The notes beneath the pieces are model-generated. The model was not told where the DNA came from. It made no database searches and saw only the letters and a program-made list of their open reading frames with translations. Below are positions 17,918 to 25,508 of a DNA stretch of 53,411 nucleotides, piece by piece. The stretch comes from Flavobacteriaceae bacterium (lineage in GTDB: Bacteria > Bacteroidota > Bacteroidia > Flavobacteriales > Flavobacteriaceae), in the NCBI GenBank assembly GCA_013003555.1, contig JABDIV010000048.1, forward strand, positions 1 through 53,411, read 5' to 3'. Each line of letters starts with the position of its first letter. The stretch's first letter is position 1. The translations under genes were made by a program, and so were the position numbers.

Positions 17918-19354
17918 TTAATTTCCCTGGGCGTTTATCGGTGGTGGACCTTCAGGTACCATAGCCTCATAAACTTCGGTTCCTTTACGCTTTTCATATT
18001 CGGCTTTAATAGCGTCAACCAATTTCGGATTTTCAAATAAATCAGACATGGTCATGGCCATAGCTTTCGATGCGTAGATCATTCCCTTGTGCCCGATGCT
18101 CATTCCACCACAGGCAACGACAGCCCATGAATGCCATGGGGTGTCTTTCGGAGCCGTCGTGACTCCCAGGTTTATATTGGCTACATTCCAACTCACATCA
18201 CCTACATCGGTTGATCCGCCGCCGGGATGTTCCTTGGTAGCCTCGAGCGGCTTGATCGCGCTGTCCATACCCACTTGATCTTTACCGGTCATTTCCTGAA
18301 TCTTCTTTCCGAAGGCCATTTCTTCCTGTGTATATTCAATCGGACCGAGTAACTCCAGGTTCGATTGCATGATTTTTCCACCTTCACGATTTACAAGAAC
18401 TTCATAGATGCCCGATATCAAGGATACCTTATAATCAACATTCGCGAGAATAGCTGCGCCTTCTGCCATTTCCTTGACGCGTTCATAAACGGGTAACATA
18501 CCACTTCGTTTAGTATCTCGAACGCGAACCCATATCCTGGAATAGTCAGGAACCACATTAACGACCTGTCCACCATCCTGAATATGATAATGCATGCGAA
18601 CGGTTGGCCTGACGTGTTCGCGGTAGTAATTAATTCCGGCGGTGTAGAGTTCTAATGCATCAGATGCGCTTCGTCCGTTCCATGGATCCCCGGAAGCATG
18701 GGCAGCCTGCCCGAAAAATTCTACTTTAAAATCGATCAATGCCAGCGAACTTTGCACATCGGCTTCGATCTTGGCTGATGGATGCCAGCTTACATTAACG
18801 TCAACATCGTCCCAAAGGCCTTCACGGACCATCCAGATCTTACCGAAGTATTTTTCCTCACTGGGAGTCCCCATAAATTTGACGGTCCCTTTAAAGCTGC
18901 CTTTCTCAATTTGTTCCTTGATCGCTATGGCGGCTCCAAGACTGGCGGCTCCAAACATATTATGTCCGCAACCATGACCGGCTTCACCCGCATTTAATGG
19001 ATTTTTTGTTGGTTCGGCTTTTTGTGAGAGCCCGGGTAAGGCATCAAATTCTCCCAATACGCTTATTACCGGACGACCCGAGCCGTAGGTGGCAACAAAG
19101 GCCGTTGGCATGCCTGCAACGCCGCGTTCCACATTAAATCCCTGGGCCTCGGCGTAGTCGGCCAAAATCTGTGCAGATTGGTTCTCTTCAAACGCTGTTT
19201 CGGCCAAAGCCCAAATGTCATCACTGATCTCGATCAGCTTCGATTTATGTTTTTCAACGGAAGTAATAATGTCTTTCTTAGTCTTTGTCATACCGTCTTG
19301 TCCGAAGGCAAACGCAAATGATAAGCAAAGAATGGCTAGTGTTAGTTTTTTCAT
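17918..19354 (-). CDS. Secreted M20-family amidohydrolase (AbgB-like)
   Basis: The 478-residue protein begins with a signal peptide (MKKLTLAILCLSFAFAFGQ). The metal-site motifs are GEFDALPGLSQ, AGHGCGHNMFGAAS and SWHPSAK, and the dimerisation domain includes AHASGDPWNGRSASDALEL; a second metal cluster is near GGGSTDVGDVSW. The arrangement fits the aminobenzoyl-glutamate hydrolase B/carboxypeptidase Ss1 subgroup, which hydrolyses N-acyl or aminoacyl amide bonds. The substrate is unknown and the location is periplasmic or outer. Confidence 0.9.
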   Translation of the reverse strand: MKKLTLAILCLSFAFAFGQDGMTKTKKDIITSVEKHKSKLIEISDDIWALAETAFEENQSAQILADYAEAQGFNVERGVAGMPTAFVATYGSGRPVISVLGEFDALPGLSQKAEPTKNPLNAGEAGHGCGHNMFGAASLGAAIAIKEQIEKGSFKGTVKFMGTPSEEKYFGKIWMVREGLWDDVDVNVSWHPSAKIEADVQSSLALIDFKVEFFGQAAHASGDPWNGRSASDALELYTAGINYYREHVRPTVRMHYHIQDGGQVVNVVPDYSRIWVRVRDTKRSGMLPVYERVKEMAEGAAILANVDYKVSLISGIYEVLVNREGGKIMQSNLELLGPIEYTQEEMAFGKKIQEMTGKDQVGMDSAIKPLEATKEHPGGGSTDVGDVSWNVANINLGVTTAPKDTPWHSWAVVACGGMSIGHKGMIYASKAMAMTMSDLFENPKLVDAIKAEYEKRKGTEVYEAMVPEGPPPINAQGN

Positions 19355-19413
19355 AATTTGGAAATAAATAATTAGAGACTTAAAGATAGTTTTTTTAACC
19401 GAAATTCAGCCTA

Positions 19414-19448
19414 TAAAAAAAGCGCCATAAGATGATTCAAATGGCGCC
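19414..19448 (-). terminator. Terminator of the SnoaL-like gene
   Basis: On the minus strand GCGCCAT and ATGGCGC pair around a 12-base loop, followed by a run of seven T. Confidence 0.82.
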
Positions 19449-19463
19449 TGTAAAGTTCGTTTA

Positions 19464-19853
19464 TTAAACATCATAGAAGAACTGCTCTTTTACGATCTTA
19501 CCACTTTGATCGACCTGGTAAACACCTAACTCTTCCATTTTACGTCGGCCTTGTTCTTTAAAGGTTACATCGTAATCCATTTTAATGGTAAAGTGATTTC
19601 CAGCGACCACCGGATCGGAAATTTTTCCACTGTGCATTTCCGCTACACTGTCCATCCATTGTTCATTTTTCTCAACAACTTGCTTAATTCCTTCAATTTG
19701 TTTCGGACCTCCTGGCCAGTTGTCCATTTCACAACTCACGACATTATCGTGATAAAGTTCATCAATGGCCTCCACGTTTCGTCCCTCTCTGCAGAGTTCT
19801 ACTAAGCGGTTAGCCACTTCCTGAGTGCGACTGCTTACTTCCGGTACATTCAT
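19464..19853 (-). CDS. SnoaL-like / NTF2-superfamily protein
   Basis: The 129-residue protein has the cone-shaped NTF2-like pattern: an N-terminal helix with EVANRLVELCREGRNVEAIDELY, then DNVVSCE, a middle GIKQVVEKNEQW and beta strands ending in GKIVKEQFFYDV. Proteins of this type are steroid-isomerase-like or polyketide-cyclase-like small-molecule binders. No catalytic residues can be assigned. It is a single gene with its own terminator, just outside the photolyase operon whose last gene ends at 19921. Confidence 0.85.
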   Translation of the reverse strand: MNVPEVSSRTQEVANRLVELCREGRNVEAIDELYHDNVVSCEMDNWPGGPKQIEGIKQVVEKNEQWMDSVAEMHSGKISDPVVAGNHFTIKMDYDVTFKEQGRRKMEELGVYQVDQSGKIVKEQFFYDV

Positions 19854-19920
19854 TATAATTGAATTTTAAGATTGAACTTAAAGTTACGATTAAACCGAAG
19901 ACGAGTTTTTTAAAGAAAAG

Positions 19921-21225
19921 TTAATTTAATGCTGATTTATAAACAGTTAGGCATCGTTCCCTCGCCATTTTGTGATCGACAATGGGTTTTGGATAAGTAG
20001 GCTCCTGGTACTCGGGTACCCATTGCCTTATGTACTCGTGATCCTTGTCGAATTTTTTAATCTGAGTTGTGGGATTAAAAATTCTGAAATAAGGCGATGC
20101 ATCGACACCCGATCCAGCCACCCATTGCCAGTTTCCTACGTTGCTGGCCATTTCATAGTCATGAAGCTTTTCAGCAAAATAAGCCTCACCCCAACGCCAA
20201 TCGATCAACAAGTGTTTACATAAAAAACTACCGGTCAACATACGAACCCGATTGTGCATAAAACCTGTTTCATTTAATTGCCGCATACCGGCATCGACCA
20301 GCGGGTATCCGGTTTGACCGTTGCACCATGCATCGAACTCCTTTTCATTATTTCGCCAGACAATACGATCGTATTTAGGTTTGAAACTCTCGTCTTTTGT
20401 TTGCGGAAAATGCCAGAGTATCTGCATGAAGAATTCCCGCCAAACCAGTTCTTTTAAAAATGTTGCGTTCGATTCCCGATTGGCTTTTCTAACCATGTCA
20501 CGAATGCTGACGGTACCAAAACGCAAATGAGGTCCAATACGGGATGTGGCGTCCATAGCCGGAAAGTTCCTGGTCGCCTCATAATCCTGAATTAGCTTCG
20601 GAGAAACCGTGAATGGATGAATTTTTTGATCGGAACGCTTAAAACCCATGGTTTGCAATGTGGGGATCTCAGTTTCAGCTCCTTCAATACAACGGTTTAA
20701 TTTTTTCTCAGAAGGAAATGAAGATAGATCTTCTTGTTTAAACCGGTCAAACCAACGACGCATATAGGGCGTATAAACCACATAGGGATTACCATCGGCT
20801 TTGACGACCTCATTTCGTTCAAATATAACCTGGTCCTTACAGCTGTGAAATTCAATTTGCTGCTTATCGAGATAAGCGGCAACTTCGGCATCGCGGCTTA
20901 TACCGTAAGGCTCATAGTCATGATTCGTATAAACGGCTTTGATGTTGAATGCCCCTGACAGTAATTTAAAAACATCTAAAGGTTTTCCGTATCGAACTTC
21001 CAAACGACTGTTATGCTTTTGGCCCAATTCTTTATTGATTTCGGATACGGTATCATATATAAAATCAACACGGGCGTCTGATTTGGGTAATTTATCGAGA
21101 ATTTCAGAATCAAAAATGAATAAAGGTAAAACCGGCTCTTCAGCCGATAAAGCCCTGTATAACCCATGATTATCATGAAGGCGGAGATCCCGGCGGAACC
21201 AGAATATGGAACAAGGCGTTTTCAT
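19921..21225 (-). CDS. phrB: Class I deoxyribodipyrimidine (CPD) photolyase
   Basis: This 434-residue flavoprotein uses blue light to split cyclobutane pyrimidine dimers. It begins with the photolyase N-domain pattern IFWFRRDLRLHDNHGLYRAL. The FAD-binding domain shows LVWREFFMQILWHFP, GYPLVDAGMRQLNETGFMHNR and the C-terminal signature NVGNWQWVAGSGVDASPYFRIFNP. It is the last gene of the minus-strand operon that starts near 25250, and begins directly after the SRPBCC gene (no gap). A class I enzyme next to DASH and FeS-BCP types gives this locus repair capacity for more than one kind of photoproduct. Confidence 0.95.
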   Translation of the reverse strand: MKTPCSIFWFRRDLRLHDNHGLYRALSAEEPVLPLFIFDSEILDKLPKSDARVDFIYDTVSEINKELGQKHNSRLEVRYGKPLDVFKLLSGAFNIKAVYTNHDYEPYGISRDAEVAAYLDKQQIEFHSCKDQVIFERNEVVKADGNPYVVYTPYMRRWFDRFKQEDLSSFPSEKKLNRCIEGAETEIPTLQTMGFKRSDQKIHPFTVSPKLIQDYEATRNFPAMDATSRIGPHLRFGTVSIRDMVRKANRESNATFLKELVWREFFMQILWHFPQTKDESFKPKYDRIVWRNNEKEFDAWCNGQTGYPLVDAGMRQLNETGFMHNRVRMLTGSFLCKHLLIDWRWGEAYFAEKLHDYEMASNVGNWQWVAGSGVDASPYFRIFNPTTQIKKFDKDHEYIRQWVPEYQEPTYPKPIVDHKMARERCLTVYKSALN

Positions 21226-21693
21226 TTATACCCCGTAAGTTCCGAATAATTCCTCTAACTTTCCTTTTCTATAATTAAAGATCTCTTCCAGCTTCGGTTT
21301 AACAAGAACAGGCTGAAACAACTGTCCCAACCATCCGAAAGGAACCTTGTAATCGATGATGTCTTCCATTTCAACACCACCTTCAATGGGATTTATAAAA
21401 TGCTTGTGATGCCATAATGCATACGGACCAAAACGCTGTTCATCAACAAAGTATTTACCGTCTTTTACATGGGTAATCTCCGTCACCCATTTGGTCTTGA
21501 TGCCCCCAATTGGGGTGACGATATACTGAATGATCTGACCCGGATACATGGGCCGGTCGGCACCCGAAAGAATATCGAAACTCATATAGTCGGGCGTGAT
21601 GGTTTTAAGGTTCGCGGGATTGGATAAGAATGACCATGCCTGATCAACGGTAATCGGTAAATTTTGCTTTTTATGCAGGGTATAAATTTTCAT
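21226..21693 (-). CDS. SRPBCC-family ligand-binding protein of the photolyase operon
   Basis: The 155-residue protein has the helix-grip pattern: QNLPITVDQAWSFLSNPANLKTITPDYMSFDIL at the start, then a central beta sheet with PIGGIKTKWVTEIT and a long C-terminal helix (EEIFNYRKGKLEELFG). SRPBCC proteins bind hydrophobic small molecules. Relatives sit beside photolyases in many bacteria, but a substrate is not known. It is adjacent to phrB (no gap) and one base from the TspO gene. Confidence 0.88.
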   Translation of the reverse strand: MKIYTLHKKQNLPITVDQAWSFLSNPANLKTITPDYMSFDILSGADRPMYPGQIIQYIVTPIGGIKTKWVTEITHVKDGKYFVDEQRFGPYALWHHKHFINPIEGGVEMEDIIDYKVPFGWLGQLFQPVLVKPKLEEIFNYRKGKLEELFGTYGV

Positions 21694-21694
21694 A

Positions 21695-22159
21695 TTAATT
21701 GTAAATAAGTATATATGCGTTTAGTGAGGTTGCCAAACACAACCAAATCATATAAGGCAATAATAATAATCTGCTTCGCTTGAGGGTTTTATCATTATAT
21801 CTGAAGAAAAAGTAAAAAATCAAAATGGTAAGCAGGATTATATTAATCAATGCCCAGCCTATCAAATGCTGATTAAAAAAAACATAGTTCCAGCTTATAT
21901 TGATCAACAGCGCCAAAAAATAAGTTTGACGCAGTTTGATGCTGTCTTTTTTTTGAAAAAGGTTGGCGAGGTAAATGGAAAAGCAAATCATGATTATCGT
22001 CCATGCTGCTCCAAACACCCAACCGGGTGGCGTCCATGGTGCCTTGTTCAATGCGATGTACCAGGGTGAGGACGGACCGTTATTCATCAGCCAGTTTCCA
22101 ATTGCCAGGCCTCCGAAATTGAGCACAAAAAACAGGGCGAACAGAGCGATTCGTTTCAT
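21695..22159 (-). CDS. tspO: TspO/MBR family tryptophan-rich sensory protein
   Basis: Five membrane segments are visible in 154 residues, with the family motifs GPSSPWYIALNKAPWTPPGWVFGAAWTI and ISWNYVFFNQHLIGWALI. TspO binds tetrapyrroles and in photosynthetic bacteria it modulates light- and oxygen-dependent gene expression. Its place among photolyase genes agrees with a role in porphyrin or photo-oxidative stress handling. The start was moved to ATG 22159, where a normal N-terminal membrane segment begins (MKRIALFALFFVL); an upstream start at 22222 would overlap the Lacal_2735 gene. Confidence 0.93.
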   Translation of the reverse strand: MKRIALFALFFVLNFGGLAIGNWLMNNGPSSPWYIALNKAPWTPPGWVFGAAWTIIMICFSIYLANLFQKKDSIKLRQTYFLALLINISWNYVFFNQHLIGWALINIILLTILIFYFFFRYNDKTLKRSRLLLLPYMIWLCLATSLNAYILIYN

Positions 22160-22163
22160 GTAC

Positions 22164-22328
22164 TTACTTTTGAAGTGCCTCGATTTGCTCCAGAATATCC
22201 TGGGCCTCAGCATATTTGGCATCGCTGGCTGCCCGATTAATGGTGGAAAGACGATGCCAGTCTGCCATCAGTTTCTCATATTTCTTTTGAAGCCGGGCCG
22301 CTTTTGGCCGTTTAGAAAATATTCCCAT
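22164..22328 (-). CDS. Lacal_2735-family small protein
   Basis: A 54-residue ORF that starts with MGIFSKRPKAARLQKKYEKL and ends in AQDILEQIEALQK. The middle WHRLSTINRAASDAKYAEA is the conserved centre of a small charged helical family that I recall as Lacal_2735, known mainly from Flavobacteriaceae. No function is assigned. It lies four bases upstream of tspO and four bases downstream of the glutathione peroxidase gene, so it belongs to the operon. Confidence 0.86.
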   Translation of the reverse strand: MGIFSKRPKAARLQKKYEKLMADWHRLSTINRAASDAKYAEAQDILEQIEALQK

Positions 22329-22332
22329 AACT

Positions 22333-22872
22333 CTATTTGAGATGTTTAATGATCTTCTTTGAAAGCGGGGAAGTCAGAGAGTAAAAGTAATCGACTAACT
22401 CACCCTTATCATTGACCAGATATTTCTGAAAATTCCATTTAACACTGGAATTCTTCTTCCCGTTTTGGTCAGACTGGGTCAACCACTGATAAAGGGGGTG
22501 TTTGTTGCGACCCTTAACCATTATTTTTTCAGTCATTGTAAAGCTAACGCCATAGTTGCGTTCACAAAAGGCTTCGATTTCATTTGCCTGCCCCGGTTCC
22601 TGTTTTCCAAATTGATTACACGGAACACCGATTACCGAGATCTTATCCTCCTGCATGTCGTGTAAAAGTTGAAGATCTTTGTACTGCGGGGTAAATCCAC
22701 ATTTTGATGCCACATTCACGAAGAGAATATGACGACCTTTGAATTGACCGAGATCAATGGGATCACCGCTCAATGAACGGATCTCAATGTCATAAATAGA
22801 AGGTAATTCCATGGTTTCAGTCATTTCGTTGTCTAATTTACCTGATTTTAAATAAGATTTAAACTCATTCAT
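22333..22872 (-). CDS. Glutathione peroxidase family (thiol peroxidase)
   Basis: The start is set at ATG 22872 (MNEFKSYLKSGKL), because the upstream extension overlaps the SDR gene in another frame. The 179-residue protein has the peroxidatic cysteine C58 in NVASKCGFTPQY, the glutamine Q87 in PCNQFGKQEPG and the tryptophan in SVKWNFQKYLV, the normal catalytic set. It is a cysteine, not a selenocysteine, form, and in bacteria these usually take electrons from thioredoxin. It reduces peroxides in the cytoplasm and fits a photo-oxidative stress operon. Confidence 0.94.
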   Translation of the reverse strand: MNEFKSYLKSGKLDNEMTETMELPSIYDIEIRSLSGDPIDLGQFKGRHILFVNVASKCGFTPQYKDLQLLHDMQEDKISVIGVPCNQFGKQEPGQANEIEAFCERNYGVSFTMTEKIMVKGRNKHPLYQWLTQSDQNGKKNSSVKWNFQKYLVNDKGELVDYFYSLTSPLSKKIIKHLK

Positions 22873-22876
22873 AAAG

Positions 22877-23563
22877 TTATATTTTAAAACTGACAATGCC
22901 ACAATCCATTTCAAAGATCTGACCTGAAATGGTGCGTGCCTTGTCCGATAATAAGAAATTCGCAGTATGTGCAACGTCTTCCGGATCGAGATAGGTCTTT
23001 AAAGGATGACGCTCTTTCATGGCTTCAACGGTTCGCTCGTTTCGCAACAGTTTTGAGGCTAAATCGGTATCGGTCACCGTAGGCGCGATCGCATTAACCC
23101 GGATGGTTGGTGCTAATTCTGCACCCAGTGAGCGCACCAGGCCTTCAACCCCAGATTTCGCTGCGGCAATACTGGCATGGAAGGGCATACCTAATTTACA
23201 GGCCACCGTACTGAATAACAGTATTGATGGATCGATACCGTTTTTAAGCAACGGCAAATACCGTTGAATGGCCTTAACGGCTCCGAGGACATTGATTTCA
23301 AAATCATTCTTGAAATCTTCGATATTCAATCGGTTAATCGGTTTTAAATTGATGCTGCCCGGACAATAAACCAGGGCGTCGGCCTTTTCAATTACAGGTA
23401 GTTCATCCTTTAGAACATCACAACTAAAGTGCGTTAGATTAGAATCGGAAACATCAGGTGCTGTCCGACTAATATTTATGATATGATGGTCGGGGAGTAG
23501 CTCCCTGATAATAGCGCGACCAATACCTTTGCTGCCGCCTATGACGATTATGGTTTTTTGCAT
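22877..23563 (-). CDS. SDR-family protein with altered active site
   Basis: The 228-residue protein has an N-terminal Rossmann motif, IVIGGSKGIGRAI, and the SDR C-terminal pattern APTIRVNAIAPTVTDTDLA with PEDVAHTANFLLSD. At the catalytic position the usual YxxxK reads IAAAK (within HASIAAAKSGVEGL), so the proton-donor tyrosine is replaced by isoleucine while the lysine is kept. The same HAS-AAAK form is recalled from related proteins near photolyases, so this looks like a family feature and not a sequencing error. Oxidoreductase activity is therefore doubtful; NAD(P) binding remains likely. It is four bases from the glutathione peroxidase gene. Confidence 0.9.
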   Translation of the reverse strand: MQKTIIVIGGSKGIGRAIIRELLPDHHIINISRTAPDVSDSNLTHFSCDVLKDELPVIEKADALVYCPGSINLKPINRLNIEDFKNDFEINVLGAVKAIQRYLPLLKNGIDPSILLFSTVACKLGMPFHASIAAAKSGVEGLVRSLGAELAPTIRVNAIAPTVTDTDLASKLLRNERTVEAMKERHPLKTYLDPEDVAHTANFLLSDKARTISGQIFEMDCGIVSFKI

Positions 23564-23567
23564 AATG

Positions 23568-23792
23568 TTATGCAGCCAATGGCCGCCCTTTTAAACGTTT
23601 TTCAATTTTCCGCTTAATCACGGTTAACCGTTTCATAAGATCCATCAATTTTTGATCCCCTGATGTCTTATATATTTCATTCAGATCCAGAATGAGGGTT
23701 TTCACTTCTCGTGAGGCGACTATACGCTCACTGGTTGTTTTGTAAACATGTTTACGTTGTTCAAATTCCAAAGCATTTGTTACTACATCCAT
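23568..23792 (-). CDS. Small helical protein of unknown function in the photolyase operon
   Basis: The 74-residue protein is not recognised. It is highly charged and probably all helical (EQRKHVYKTTSERIVASREV, KLMDLMKRLTVIKRKIEKR), without signal peptide, membrane segment or cysteine. It lies four bases from both folE and the SDR gene, which argues that it is a true operon member. Confidence 0.75.
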   Translation of the reverse strand: MDVVTNALEFEQRKHVYKTTSERIVASREVKTLILDLNEIYKTSGDQKLMDLMKRLTVIKRKIEKRLKGRPLAA

Positions 23793-23795
23793 AAC

Positions 23796-24494
23796 TTAAT
23801 TATTTATATAGTTTTGAAGTTCAGTTATTTTCGTTGTTGAATTAAATTTCCCGCCATAAAAGGAGGTTACGGTCGAAGAGGTGTCGTCCTTTACACCTCG
23901 CGATGACACGCATAAGTGCTTTGCATCAATGATTACCGCAACGTCGTCGGTCTGCAAAACAGACTTTAGTTCTTCAGCGATCTGATTGGTAAGTCGTTCC
24001 TGTACCTGAGGACGCTTCGCATAATACTGCACAATGCGGTTCAATTTTGAAAGCCCGATAACCTTTCCCGAAGATATATAAGCGATATGTGCCTTACCTA
24101 TGATGGGTACAAAGTGATGTTCGCAATTCGAGTAGAAGGTAATGTTCTTTTCGACCAGCATTTGGTTGTACTGATATTTATTATCGAATAATGCGATTTT
24201 CGGTTTGTTTTTTGGATCAAGCCCTGAAAAGATTTCTTCTACATACATCTTGGCTACACGGTTTGGTGTTCCACTTAACGAGTCATCATTAAGATCCAGG
24301 CCAAGAACATCCATAATCTCAGCAAACAGAATGGAGATGCGTTCTTTCTTTTCGGCATCGCTCATGGCAAATGCATTTGCCTTCATCGGTGTTTCAAGAC
24401 TTGTAAAAAGGTGATCATCTCCAATCTCATTAAAGCTGAAACCATTCAATGCGGGGCTTTTTTGTTTTTTCTGATTTAAAATATCGTTTTTCAT
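23796..24494 (-). CDS. folE: GTP cyclohydrolase I
   Basis: It converts GTP to dihydroneopterin triphosphate, the first step of tetrahydrofolate synthesis. From the ATG at 24494 the protein has 232 residues; a TTG at 24527 is an alternative. The zinc and active-site residues are in FYSNCEHHFVPIIGKAHIAYI and AKHLCVSSRGVKD, and the subunit interface motif is GLSKLNRIVQYYAKRPQVQERLT. The first about 50 residues are low-complexity and probably not part of the fold. In a photolyase operon, pterin production may serve the methenyltetrahydrofolate antenna of photolyases; that link is inferred. Confidence 0.96.
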   Translation of the reverse strand: MKNDILNQKKQKSPALNGFSFNEIGDDHLFTSLETPMKANAFAMSDAEKKERISILFAEIMDVLGLDLNDDSLSGTPNRVAKMYVEEIFSGLDPKNKPKIALFDNKYQYNQMLVEKNITFYSNCEHHFVPIIGKAHIAYISSGKVIGLSKLNRIVQYYAKRPQVQERLTNQIAEELKSVLQTDDVAVIIDAKHLCVSSRGVKDDTSSTVTSFYGGKFNSTTKITELQNYINN

Positions 24495-24544
24495 AATATT
24501 AGTGTTCTGCTGATGAGGGTCGGCCAAGAAGAACCAATAGTACC

Positions 24545-24844
24545 CTAACGCTTCGAGATTTTATTTTGATTTATTGTTCGTTGCTGAGTGCTTTTAAAGC
24601 GACCCATGACAAATGTTTTAAGTTTGTTGTGCTTGGTTTTTCTTCCCTGCACGCGTTGACGCCACATCCGAAAGCTCGATGGCTTCATTTCCCCTCGCAT
24701 CAGATCGATGAAGTCCTTTTCCGTCAAACCAAATTGGAAGTTAATGGCCTCGAAGGGGGTTCGATCTTCCCAGGCCATCTCGATGATCCTGTCAACATCA
24801 TATTCGGTTAACGAGTTGTTATTAATAAAAACTAAATTGTGCAT
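24545..24844 (-). CDS. TIGR03643-family small protein
   Basis: The 99-residue protein has SLTEYDVDRIIEMAWEDRTPFEAI, FGLTEKDFIDLMR and MKPSSFRMWRQRVQGRKTKH, which match the TIGR03643 family as I recall it. The segment looks like a helix-turn-helix with a basic C-terminal tail, so nucleic-acid binding is plausible. In many bacteria it sits next to cryptochrome/photolyase genes and DUF2256. A TTG precedes the ATG at 24844. Its start overlaps the end of the upstream gene by 23 bases. Confidence 0.9.
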   Translation of the reverse strand: MHNLVFINNNSLTEYDVDRIIEMAWEDRTPFEAINFQFGLTEKDFIDLMRGEMKPSSFRMWRQRVQGRKTKHNKLKTFVMGRFKSTQQRTINQNKISKR

Positions 24845-25244
24845 CAAATTCTATTTTTTTATCAAGCATTTTATTGAAAAATGTTTTGTTCTCTTTAAAT
24901 GTTCGGTTCTCTTTGAATTGAATGTATTTACCCTGGGCATGAATGCTCGCTCCATTGGTTTTATAGATGACAAGGTGATAATAGGGTATGACCCAGCTGA
25001 ATGTTCTCAAACCTTTGTTTATTCGTATCAGGATACCTCCGGGACGTAACTCGATATTAGCATAATTCAGATCGGATATGTCGTTCATCAAAGTCTTCAT
25101 ATTCGGACTCACATCCTTGATAATCATACGTTTTGAGCCAATGCCATTCATACGCAATCGCTGCATGAAACCAAATGGCTTGCCGATGAGATCGTTGATA
25201 ATTTGATCTTGTTCAGGATTGGTATATGTCGTTTCTACTATCAA
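24822..25244 (-). CDS. Protein of unknown function, first gene of photolyase operon A
   Basis: Not recognised. About 140 residues with mixed alpha/beta pattern (GGILIRINKGLRTFSWVIPYYHLVIYKT) and a basic C-terminus; no signal peptide or membrane span. The start is uncertain. The longest frame begins with TTG at 25253, but that codon lies inside a perfect -7 box (25251-25258), so the mRNA should begin near 25244. A TTG at 25244 would be leaderless; the first ATG is at 25166, within FGFMQRLRM. It overlaps the TIGR03643 gene by 23 bases. Confidence 0.72.
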   Translation of the reverse strand: MIVETTYTNPEQDQIINDLIGKPFGFMQRLRMNGIGSKRMIIKDVSPNMKTLMNDISDLNYANIELRPGGILIRINKGLRTFSWVIPYYHLVIYKTNGASIHAQGKYIQFKENRTFKENKTFFNKMLDKKIEFDAQFSFY

Positions 25245-25250
25245 ATCACC

Positions 25251-25304
25251 CAAATGTACAAAATGTTTAATCTTTTAATTATAACATTAAACAAAAATTA
25301 ACAT
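25251..25304 (-). promoter_or_regulatory. Operator-promoter of operon A (25244 to 19921)
   Basis: The 42-base element ATGTTTAAT (25263-25271), 14 bases, ATTAAACAAAAATTAACAT (25286-25304) is followed in the minus direction by a perfect -7 box TACATTTG (25258-25251). The spacer holds only a weak -33 (TTA). The outer arms form an inverted repeat, ATGTTTAAT/ATTAAACAA. The element recurs with identical spacing at 29915-29956 and 32611-32652. Confidence 0.85.
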
Positions 25305-25508
25305 ATTTAAAATGGATGTTCTATTCCGGTCATTTCTGGGCAAACGATGGTAATTTGATATAGTGTGTTTTGATAAGATTAACCGGCTTTCCTTTCGCAA
25401 ATCAAGTGCAATCAAAGCAGAGTAACTTCGGGTTCAAATTTTTGTTGAATGAATAATCGCGATGGTACTCTAATATGTTCTAACCAAACCAGCTGTATTT
25501 GGAGTTAA

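Noticed and set aside
22160..22222. Upstream start of TspO
   Set aside because: It overlaps the Lacal_2735 gene and adds a polar, basic stretch before the first membrane span; ATG 22159 fits the family.
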